Assembly (NCBI GenBank): GCA_009840525.1
Contig: VXNP01000067.1
Location: 1 to 33,722 of the forward strand
DNA length: 33,722 nucleotides
Origin: Gammaproteobacteria bacterium
GTDB taxonomy: Bacteria > Gemmatimonadota > Gemmatimonadetes > Longimicrobiales > Gaopeijiaceae
Direction of reading: 5' to 3'
A model generated the notes under the pieces. That model searched no databases. It had not been told where the DNA came from and saw only the letters and a program-made list of their open reading frames with translations. Positions 27,131-33,722 of this stretch are shown in pieces. The translations under genes and the position numbers were made by a program. The first letter of the stretch is position 1, and every line of letters begins with the position of its first letter.

Positions 27131-27173
27131 CTGACTGCCTCCCCCGGGGCGGGACTGGGTGGGTTGCAGTCAG
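27131..27173 (-). promoter_or_regulatory. Hairpin enclosing the glycosidase Shine-Dalgarno site
   Basis: On the messenger strand CTGACTGC (27173-27166) is perfectly complementary to GCAGTCAG (27138-27131), which ends directly before the ATG. The 27-base interior contains the GGGGGAGG ribosome site and several C-runs able to pair with it. The fold would hide the start region, suggesting translational control. The same arms could instead form a DNA operator. Plus-strand bases 27166-27186 also read as three 7-base units of the form GCNNNCA. Confidence 0.4.
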
Positions 27174-27479
27174 CCTACAGCGTACAGCCTCGGAAACCTA
27201 GTCCTCCCGCCACCCTTGCCTGGCTGGCCGCCGACGCTTTCCCCCACGCAGGACGCTGCATGGACGACGCGCTTCTTGATTGCGGCTGGTGTCATGGTTC
27301 TCTTGCAGGGGGTGGGAGTCTTCCCCGTCACCTCTCGCGTAGGCATCCCGCATGCGCCATGGATCAGACCTGCTTCCGGAAGGGCTTGGGCCTCGCGGGA
27401 AGCGAGCAGGTGGCCCTTGACCCCTGAAGGGGCGGATCAGCCGAACCTGACCGGCGGCCGCGCCGGGCCGATCGCCTTC
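27131..27479. other. Divergent intergenic region before the RND gene
   Basis: This 349-base gap separates the glycosidase from the RND permease. Apart from the hairpin at its left end I see no RNA gene, repeat or strong promoter. The RND frame stays open through most of it (from 27159), but the translated upstream part has no family-like sequence. The gap shrinks to about 286 or 316 bases if the RND gene starts at the TTG at 27417 or the CTG at 27447. Confidence 0.5.
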
Positions 27480-30400
27480 ATGGCCCGAAACAGCGTGGCG
27501 GCGAACGTGCTCATGCTGTTTCTGCTCCTCGCGGGCCTGGCGGCAGCGAGAAACCTGGTTCAGGAGATCCTTCCCGAACTGTCCCTGGATCGAGTCCAGG
27601 TCCTCGTCGTTTATCCCGGCGCGACGCCCGGGGAGATCGAGGAATCGATCGTCACCAAGATCGAGGAGCAGATCCGGGGCGTGGAGGGCCTGGACCGGGT
27701 GGAAGCGACTGCTTCCGAGGGCTTCGGCTCGATCATCGCGCAGTTCAAGTCGGGCACCGATGTCGATCGCGCGATCAGCGAGGTCAAGGCCGAGGTCGAC
27801 CGCATCATCACCTTCCCCGAGGAGGCGGAACGGCCTCAGGTGCGCGAGATCACGAGCCGGCAGAACGTCATCCGCCTGCTGGTTCACGGCGATGTCCCGG
27901 AGCGCGCCCTCAAGGAACTGGCGTACGAAATCGAGGAGGGCATCTCGTCCCTGCCGGAGGTGTCGCTGGCCGAAGTCAGCGGTGCCCGGCCGTACGAGGT
28001 CTCCATCGAGGTCCCGGTCAGCCGGCTGCGGGCGCTGGGTCTCACGCTCGAGGATGTCGCCATGGCGGTGCGGCAGGGCTCGATGGAGCTGTCGGCCGGC
28101 AGGATCTCCGACGGCGACAACGAGATCCTGGTCCGCACGCTGGGCAGGAACTACGACCAGGGCGACTTCGAGGACATCATCGTCCTGACCCGCTCGGACG
28201 GGACATCGGTCCGCCTGAACGAGATCGCAACCGTGCGGGACGGATTCGCGGACACCGATCTGAGCGTGCGCTTCAACGGCCGGCGCGCCGTTGGCATCGA
28301 TGTATACCGCGCGTCGAACGAGAAAGTCCTCGAAATAGCGGAAGCCGTAAGGCAGTATCTCGCAAGCGAGGTTGTCCCCGCCCTTCCGCCCGGGGCTGCC
28401 GTCGAGATCTGGAAGGACGACTCGGTCGAGGTCTCCGGAAGGCTCGGCCTGATGATCGAGAACGCGCTGCTGGGGTTGGCGCTCGTCCTGCTGGCCCTCA
28501 CCCTGTTCCTCGAGGTCCGGCTCGCGCTATGGGTGGCCATTGGCCTGGCGGTCTCGTTCATAGGGGCCTTCCTGTTCATGGAGTTCCTGGGCGTCTCGGT
28601 CAACATGTTCTCGCTGATGGCGCTCGTTCTCGCGCTGGGGATCGTCGTGGACGACGCGATCGTCGTGGGCGAAAGCGTCTTCACGCAACGGGAGCGGGGC
28701 GTTGGCGGGGTTGCCGCGGCGATCCAGGGGACGCGGCGGGTCAGTGCGCCAGTCATCTTCTCCGTGCTCACCACGGTGACGGCGTTCTCCGCGCTCCTGA
28801 CCGCGCCCGGCCCGCAGGGTGAGCTCGGTCGTCCGATTCCGCTGGTGGTGATCACGGTCCTCCTGATTTCCCTGGTGGAGTCCCTTCTGGTGCTGCCGAA
28901 CCACCTGGCCCACCTGCCCGCTCCGGGCGCCTCGCGCGAGGGCTGGCTGTCCGGGCGGCTCAACCGTGTCCGCGGACGAGTGGATGCCCTGCTGAAGCGG
29001 GTCGTGGATGGTCCGCTGGACCGCGGACTGCGTCTTTCCGTCGACCAGCCCGGCATCGTGCTCGCCTCCGCGGCGGGACTGCTCGTGCTCACGATGGCAG
29101 CCGTCAATGCGGGCGTGGTCCCCAACCAGTTCCTGACCCCCATTGAGGGTGAGGTCGTCTCCGCCAACCTGGAGATGCCGGTGGGCACGCCCGGGGAGCG
29201 GACGTCCGCGGTTGCGGCGCAACTCGAGGCTGCAGGGCATCGCGCCGTTGAGCGCATCTCGCGCGAGCGCGATGCGGATGCGGATCCCCTGGAGGTCGGG
29301 GTCGCCGTGACGGTCGGCCAGTCCGCGGCGCTCTACGACCCTCTGGGCGGCAACGCGGTGGAGGCCGCGCGTGGCCACCTGGGCGCCGTCCAGTTCAAGC
29401 TCATCGACTGGGAGCGCCACGACATCGCGCCATCCACCTTCGAGCGGCTCTGGCGCGAAGAGGTCGGGGTTCTCCCGAGCGCGAGGTCGCTGTCGATTTC
29501 CTCGAACCTGATCACGCTCGGACTTCCGGTTCACTTCGAGCTCTCGCATCCGGACCCCGGACGGCTCGCCGAGATTGCGGACGAGTTCGTGACCGAGCTG
29601 AATGGCATCGACGGTGTCTTCGACGTGCGCAGCAACCTCGATGAAGGGTTCCGGGAACTGCAGTTGGAGCTGAAGCCGGCAGCCCGCACGCTGAATCTGA
29701 CGGTCGGCCATTTCGCGTCGCAGGTGCGCTCCGCCTTCTTCGGCGCCGAGGCGCTCAGGGTGCAGCGCGGGCGCGAGGACGTGGGTGTGTTCGTGCGCCT
29801 CCCCGAAGACGAGCGCGATTCCGCCGTCGATGTGGAGCGCTACCTGGTGCGCACGCCCGGCGGCGAGGTTCCGCTGGGTCAGGTGGCGTCGGCCGGTTTC
29901 GCACGGTCGGCGGCCACCATCCACCGGATGGACGGGCGCCGCGCGGTCACCGTGACGGCGGATGTCGATCCGGTGCTCGCGACCGGCCAGCAGGTCAATC
30001 GGAGCCTGGAGGAAGGCATCCTGGAGCGACTGTCGGCCGAGGACCGCCTTTTCGAGTACACCTATGGCGGTCAGCGCAAACAGCAGGAGGAGGCCAACGC
30101 CGACCTGAGCCGTTCGCTCTTTCTGGCGCTCCTCGTCATGTACGCGCTGATGGCGATTCCTTTCGGTTCCTACACCCAGCCCCTGATCATCCTGGCCGCG
30201 GTGCCGCTCGGGTTGATCGGCGCTGTCGCAGGGCACATGCTCCTCGGCCTGAGCCTGGGCATCTGGTCGATGTACGGGCTGATCGGGGTGAGCGGCGTGG
30301 TCGTCAACGACTCACTGATGATGATCAAGTTCATCAACGACCTGAAGGCGTCAGGGATGCCGGTGCGGGACGCGATCGTCGCCGGGGCCAAGGACCGCTT

Positions 30401-30608
30401 CCGGGCCATCCTGCTGACTTCCGTGACGACGTTCGTGGGTGTCGCTCCGCTGGTCTTCGAGACCAGTACCCACGCGCAACACCTCGTGCCCCTGGCCGCG
30501 TCCGTGGGGTTCGGGATCCTGATCGCCACCGCGCTGCTCATGCTCGTGATCCCGGCGCTCCTCATGGCCCAGCACTCGATCGTAGCCGGGAGGGCAGGCA
30601 GGGCCTGA
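27480..30608 (+). CDS. RND-family efflux permease
   Basis: This inner-membrane proton-driven exporter of the hydrophobe/amphiphile efflux type is about 1042 residues, the normal family size. The first membrane helix follows MARNSVAANVLM. The large periplasmic domain begins near VLVVYPGATPGEIEESI. The proton-relay helix reads LGIVVDDAIVVGES, with the paired aspartates near residues 391-392. The duplicated second half ends with GVSGVVVNDSLMMIKFIN and a final helix. The N-terminus is uncertain. ATG 27480 lacks a ribosome site and gives almost no cytoplasmic lead, and in-frame CTG 27447 or TTG 27417 would add 11 or 21 residues as in many homologs. No periplasmic adaptor or TolC-like gene is adjacent in the window. 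The substrate is unknown. Confidence 0.92.
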   Translation: MARNSVAANVLMLFLLLAGLAAARNLVQEILPELSLDRVQVLVVYPGATPGEIEESIVTKIEEQIRGVEGLDRVEATASEGFGSIIAQFKSGTDVDRAISEVKAEVDRIITFPEEAERPQVREITSRQNVIRLLVHGDVPERALKELAYEIEEGISSLPEVSLAEVSGARPYEVSIEVPVSRLRALGLTLEDVAMAVRQGSMELSAGRISDGDNEILVRTLGRNYDQGDFEDIIVLTRSDGTSVRLNEIATVRDGFADTDLSVRFNGRRAVGIDVYRASNEKVLEIAEAVRQYLASEVVPALPPGAAVEIWKDDSVEVSGRLGLMIENALLGLALVLLALTLFLEVRLALWVAIGLAVSFIGAFLFMEFLGVSVNMFSLMALVLALGIVVDDAIVVGESVFTQRERGVGGVAAAIQGTRRVSAPVIFSVLTTVTAFSALLTAPGPQGELGRPIPLVVITVLLISLVESLLVLPNHLAHLPAPGASREGWLSGRLNRVRGRVDALLKRVVDGPLDRGLRLSVDQPGIVLASAAGLLVLTMAAVNAGVVPNQFLTPIEGEVVSANLEMPVGTPGERTSAVAAQLEAAGHRAVERISRERDADADPLEVGVAVTVGQSAALYDPLGGNAVEAARGHLGAVQFKLIDWERHDIAPSTFERLWREEVGVLPSARSLSISSNLITLGLPVHFELSHPDPGRLAEIADEFVTELNGIDGVFDVRSNLDEGFRELQLELKPAARTLNLTVGHFASQVRSAFFGAEALRVQRGREDVGVFVRLPEDERDSAVDVERYLVRTPGGEVPLGQVASAGFARSAATIHRMDGRRAVTVTADVDPVLATGQQVNRSLEEGILERLSAEDRLFEYTYGGQRKQQEEANADLSRSLFLALLVMYALMAIPFGSYTQPLIILAAVPLGLIGAVAGHMLLGLSLGIWSMYGLIGVSGVVVNDSLMMIKFINDLKASGMPVRDAIVAGAKDRFRAILLTSVTTFVGVAPLVFETSTHAQHLVPLAASVGFGILIATALLMLVIPALLMAQHSIVAGRAGRA

Positions 30609-30676
30609 GCCGCCGGGCCCCGAGCCGCCCAACCGACGAGCGCTCGCGATGGAGGCCGTCGGCGCCCGGAACAACT

Positions 30677-31846
30677 TCAGGAATGCGCGGCCAGGACCGC
30701 TCCCAGCGCCTCGACCGCCTCGTCCAGCTGATGCCGGGTCACGTAGGGCGCCGGCCCCAGGCGCAACGAGCTGCCACGGAAGTCCGTGTGGATGCCGCGC
30801 CTCCCGAGCTCGCCCGAGATCTTCCCCGCGATGGGGGTGGTCAGGGCCAGGAAGCCGCCCCTCCGGGACAATGGCACCATGCGATCTCGCGAGAGAATCC
30901 GCGGATTCGGGTCCAGGGCATCGATGCCCTCCGCGAGCCGGCGGATCTGCTCAAGGCTGATGCGCCGGAGTCGCTCCGGGACGAGCCCCTGCTCCCGGAA
31001 GAACCTGAACACCGCCGCCGCCCGATAGTGACTGACCGGATCGTAGGTCGAGCCCGCGAAGCGCAGATGTCCTTCCCCGTAGGGGGGTCCGCCGTGTCGG
31101 CGTCCGGCTGCCAGCGTCCCGAACTCGGCGAACCATCCGGTCAGCACGGGCCTCAGCGGGCAGTGCCGCGGGAACCTCAGAAAGCAGTTGCCCTCGCCCA
31201 GCTGACAATACTTGTAGCCGCCGCCCGTCACGAACGCCTCGCCGAGCCCCGACTTCACGACCGAAAACGGGACCGCGTTGAGCGAGTGATAGGCGTCCAC
31301 GAGCAGTTCCGCGCCGACCCGGGCGCACGCGGCCGCCACCTTGTCCAGTCCCTCGACGATCCGGGCATCGCGGAAGAGCACCGACGACACCAGAACCCCC
31401 GCCGTGCGGTCGTCCACCTCCGCGACGAGCGCATCCGCCACGGCGGCGCCACCGGCGGTCGGTACCGTCCTGATCTCGATTCCCTCGTTCCCGAGCCGTT
31501 CCAGCTGGCGCCGGATCGTGTGGAACTCGCCGTCGGTGGTCACGAGGCGCGGCCGATCCCGCAAGGGCAGCGCCGACAGGAACCGGGTGACCAGTTCGTG
31601 CGTGTTTTGCCCCAGCGCGATGTGGCCGTCCGGGTCGTCCAGCAGGCGGCGGTACCCGGCCCGCACCTCGGCGGCCACCTCGAACGCGCGCTCCCACTTG
31701 TCGTCCACGAGCTCGGCGGCGTCGAGCCATGCCTGCCGCTGGGCGTCGAACGCCACGTCGGGCCACGCCTGGTGTGAATGGCCGGTAAGGAGCACGCGCT
31801 CCGACACCCGGAAGCGGGAGTAATGGCGGACCAGGTCTTCGGTCAT
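30677..31846 (-). CDS. Kynureninase-like PLP enzyme (class V aminotransferase fold)
   Basis: This 389-residue cytoplasmic enzyme has the class V aminotransferase fold and is closest in overall pattern to kynureninase, which cleaves kynurenine to anthranilate and alanine. VDAYHS (183-188) supplies the aspartate for the cofactor ring nitrogen, and GGGYKY (208-213) contains the cofactor-binding lysine, K212. A STYDPVSHYRA segment and the C-terminal RLGPAPYVT are also typical. The motifs differ from classical kynureninase near the lysine (YKYCQLGEGN), so another beta-lyase or desulfurase-type reaction is possible. The ATG at 31844-31846 has AGGGG about 8 bases upstream. It is convergent with the RND gene and divergent from the P450, with 152 bases between starts. 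Confidence 0.8.
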   Translation of the reverse strand: MTEDLVRHYSRFRVSERVLLTGHSHQAWPDVAFDAQRQAWLDAAELVDDKWERAFEVAAEVRAGYRRLLDDPDGHIALGQNTHELVTRFLSALPLRDRPRLVTTDGEFHTIRRQLERLGNEGIEIRTVPTAGGAAVADALVAEVDDRTAGVLVSSVLFRDARIVEGLDKVAAACARVGAELLVDAYHSLNAVPFSVVKSGLGEAFVTGGGYKYCQLGEGNCFLRFPRHCPLRPVLTGWFAEFGTLAAGRRHGGPPYGEGHLRFAGSTYDPVSHYRAAAVFRFFREQGLVPERLRRISLEQIRRLAEGIDALDPNPRILSRDRMVPLSRRGGFLALTTPIAGKISGELGRRGIHTDFRGSSLRLGPAPYVTRHQLDEAVEALGAVLAAHS

Positions 31847-31959
31847 CCGCGTGCCCCTTGCAGCGGTCTACGCCGCTCGTCACGGTGTCCGGGTGCCGGA
31901 AGGGAACCCGGGAAGGTGGCCGGACGGCTTTGGAGGGTTTGGAGACGCAAGCGCGGTAC

Positions 31960-31975
31960 CGCACTCATGAGTGCG
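31960..31975. promoter_or_regulatory. Perfect 16-bp palindrome between divergent PLP enzyme and P450 genes
   Basis: CGCACTCATGAGTGCG is a perfect inverted repeat and overlaps a second palindrome, GCGGTACCGC (31953-31962). It lies 24 bases before the P450 ATG and about 113 bases before the divergent start, a position suited to a dimeric repressor that controls one or both genes. No regulator gene is adjacent in the window. A palindrome this long is expected less than about once per window by chance, and rarely within a short intergenic gap. Confidence 0.4.
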
Positions 31976-31998
31976 CCGTTCCAGGTGAGCCTGATCGC

Positions 31999-33219
31999 AT
32001 GCAGAACGCTACAACGATGAATCGGGGCGATGCCAGCCGCGCCCGGCGGTTCCCCCGGGGAGCCCGGGTGACCGTCGAGGCGCTGGCCGGCGATCCCTAC
32101 CCCCTGTTCCACGAACTCCGGGCTGCGGAACCGGTGACATGGGTTCCGGAGCTCGGCATGTGGATGCTCACGCGCCGGGACGACATCGTGGAGGTGCTGG
32201 CCGACTGGAAACGCTTCACGACCGACGCGCCCGCCTCCACCATCCGCGACATCTTCGGCTCGCACATGCTCACAACCGACGGCGAGCCCCAGATCCGCTA
32301 CAAACGCCGCTTCATCGGCCCGTTTCGGCGCGGCAACCTCGAGCGCAATCTCCTCGGGACGGTGCGGGCGGTTCTGGACGGGCTGATGGAAGAGCTCGAG
32401 GACCGTCGGCGGCGCGCGGCCGACCTGCGGGCCCGGCTGGCGCGGCCACTGTCGGTGCGGAGCATCTGCCGGGTGCTGGGGCTTCCGGAACGCGATGGAC
32501 CCCGCCTGCTCGCCTGGTACGACGACTTCGCCGCAGCGCTCGAGAACTTCATCGGTGATCCCGTGGTGCGGAGGAGGGGGAAGGCCGCGGCCCGCGAGTT
32601 CGGCGAATACGTGACGCCCTTCCTGCAGGCGAAGAGGCCAGTGCCCGCGGGCTCGACCATCGCGGGGCTCCACACCGACGCGGAGCCGCTTGCGGAGGCG
32701 GAGATGGTCGCCAACCTGCTGATCATCCTCTTCGGCGGCATCGAGACCACCGAGTCGGCCATCGCCAGCGCGATCTGGGCCGCGCTGACTCACCGAACGG
32801 CTTCGAGGCTGGCCGCGGACGACCCGGTCCGGCTGGACGATGTGTTCGAGGAATCGCTCAGGTGGGACGCGGCCGTCCAGTCCTGCACGCGTTTCACCAC
32901 GGAGGCGGTCGAGATCCGGGGCGTGAGGATCCCCGCCAACGAGACCGTCCAGTGCATGCTGGGTGCGGCCAACCGCGATCCCGCCCACTTCGACGATCCC
33001 GACCGCTTCGATCCGGACCGGCCCAACGCGTGCGACCACCTGTCCTTCGGCGCCGGGCGCCACTTCTGCCTGGGAGCCACCCTGGCGCGCATCGAGGCGC
33101 GGGAGGCGCTGGCCCGGGTGTTCCGCCTGCCGGGGCTGCGACTCGACCCGGAGCGGCCGAGCCGCCCTCACGGCCACGAGTTCCGGGCCCCGCCGGGGGT
33201 TTGGGTGATGTGGGGGTGA
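31999..33219 (+). CDS. Cytochrome P450
   Basis: This soluble bacterial P450 of 406 residues has all core motifs: the I-helix GGIETTE (246-252) for oxygen activation, the K-helix ESLR (285-288) and the haem loop FGAGRHFCLG (350-359) with the thiolate ligand Cys357. It would hydroxylate or otherwise oxidise a small organic substrate with electrons from a ferredoxin or flavodoxin system, none of which is encoded nearby. In the C-helix the usual His of the His-x-x-x-Arg pair reads Gln98. The frame opens at 31858, but ATG 31999 has AGGTGAG about 10 bases upstream and gives normal family length. ATG 32017 is a weaker alternative. The substrate cannot be predicted. Pairing with a kynureninase-like gene hints at aromatic amino-acid chemistry. 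Confidence 0.95.
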   Translation: MQNATTMNRGDASRARRFPRGARVTVEALAGDPYPLFHELRAAEPVTWVPELGMWMLTRRDDIVEVLADWKRFTTDAPASTIRDIFGSHMLTTDGEPQIRYKRRFIGPFRRGNLERNLLGTVRAVLDGLMEELEDRRRRAADLRARLARPLSVRSICRVLGLPERDGPRLLAWYDDFAAALENFIGDPVVRRRGKAAAREFGEYVTPFLQAKRPVPAGSTIAGLHTDAEPLAEAEMVANLLIILFGGIETTESAIASAIWAALTHRTASRLAADDPVRLDDVFEESLRWDAAVQSCTRFTTEAVEIRGVRIPANETVQCMLGAANRDPAHFDDPDRFDPDRPNACDHLSFGAGRHFCLGATLARIEAREALARVFRLPGLRLDPERPSRPHGHEFRAPPGVWVMWG

Positions 33220-33258
33220 GGGGTCGCGCAGCACCTCGGATCGCCCACGCCTGGCGCG

Positions 33259-33267
33259 TGATATCTT
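33259..33267 (+). promoter_or_regulatory. Candidate extended -10 promoter of the S9 peptidase gene
   Basis: TGATATCTT matches an extended -10 element (TGnTATnnT) about 100 bases before the peptidase start. No -35 match is obvious, which extended -10 promoters tolerate. The rest of the 33220-33369 gap shows nothing else recognisable. Confidence 0.25.
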
Positions 33268-33369
33268 CGAATGAGCGCGGTAGCATCGGGCGCGGGCGGA
33301 CTGAAGGAGACCGCCGGCGGTTGTGAATGCGCGCCCGCTCGCCATTCCCCGGTTTCAAGGAGCATTCCC

Positions 33370-33722
33370 GTGAGTTCATCCGCAGACTTCCGGCCGGTGT
33401 CGATGCCCAGCCGCACCTCCAGTGCGCTCCGTCGCCTCGCGGCCGTCTCCCTCGCCGCCGCGCTCCCGCTTTCCGCCCAGAATCTTCCCCGCGTCGCACC
33501 CGAAGACTACGGGCGCTGGGAGAATCTCGGGCCCGCTCTGCTCTCGCCGCATGGCGACTGGGTCGCTTACACGGTCAGCCGCGTCGACGAGACCGCGGAG
33601 TTGCGGGTAAGGCGCCTGAGCGAGGACTCGACGCGCGTCTTTCCCTGGGGAGAAGCTCCCGGCTTTGCGCCGGACGGACGCTGGCTGGCGTGGACCGTGG
33701 GGCTTTCGCCCAAGGACACGGA
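33370..33722 (+). CDS. Exported S9 prolyl-oligopeptidase-like peptidase, 5' part only
   Basis: The gene starts at GTG 33370-33372, with AAGGAG about 8 bases upstream, and runs off the right edge, so only about 117 residues are seen. They show a signal peptide (about 1-37, hydrophobic AAVSLAAALPLSAQ) and then YGRWENLGPALLSPHGDWVAY and FAPDGRWLAWT, repeated blade-like motifs of the beta-propeller that precedes the hydrolase domain in S9 peptidases. The catalytic triad would lie outside the window. A later ATG at 33403 would leave a shorter signal peptide, but the ribosome site favours the GTG. Other WD40/TolB-like propeller proteins cannot be fully excluded from this fragment. Confidence 0.75.
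   Translation, partial: MSSSADFRPVSMPSRTSSALRRLAAVSLAAALPLSAQNLPRVAPEDYGRWENLGPALLSPHGDWVAYTVSRVDETAELRVRRLSEDSTRVFPWGEAPGFAPDGRWLAWTVGLSPKDT

Noticed and set aside
24428..27427. Very long antisense open frame (999 codons) over the glycosidase
   Set aside because: It is the complement of a clear glycosidase with a signal peptide. The translation is histidine- and arginine-rich without any family motif, as expected from third-position GC bias.

Overview
The window is a high-GC bacterial chromosome segment, about two-thirds G+C by eye, with dense minus-strand operons and many 4-base ATGA/GTGA gene overlaps. A SusC/SusD pair, a DUF1592/DUF1552 pair, a DUF4384 protein, a lone RND pump, a secreted S9-type peptidase start, and a BatA/DUF58 plus mfd plus tandem parvulin cluster together suggest Gemmatimonadota or a related high-GC Gram-negative lineage. 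This assignment is an inference from gene content. No rRNA or other taxonomic marker is present. I saw no tRNA, CRISPR array, insertion sequence or phage gene.

Region 1 (72-12017, minus strand) is a housekeeping and envelope cluster. In transcription order it holds a DUF58 protein, a BatA-like membrane protein with a vWA-type motif, the transcription-repair coupling factor Mfd, a parvulin lipoprotein, a SurA-like parvulin chaperone, PdxA (vitamin B6), HolB (DNA polymerase III delta prime) and MoaC (molybdenum cofactor). Several neighbours overlap by 4 bases, so much of the cluster is probably translationally coupled.

Region 2 (12278-13798, plus strand) is an exported DUF4384-type protein with a CxxCH motif and a long proline-rich tail.

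Region 3 (13892-24227, minus strand) is the most unusual part. One compact operon encodes a secreted DUF1592-family protein with two CxxCH motifs, a SusC-like TonB-dependent receptor, a SusD-like lipoprotein, a Tat-exported DUF1552 protein and a secreted ankyrin-repeat protein. The SusC gene carries one in-frame amber codon at 19888-19890, with an intact and recognisable reading frame on both sides. Just upstream on the same strand (24455-27130) lies a secreted six-hairpin glycosidase with an 8-bp inverted repeat enclosing its Shine-Dalgarno site. The glycosidase may supply substrates to the importer, but that is inference.

Region 4 (27480-33722) holds an RND permease without adaptor or outer-membrane partner, a kynureninase-like PLP enzyme divergent from a cytochrome P450, and the first 353 bases of an exported S9-type peptidase that runs off the window. 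The PLP enzyme/P450 intergenic region contains a perfect 16-bp palindrome that could be a shared operator.
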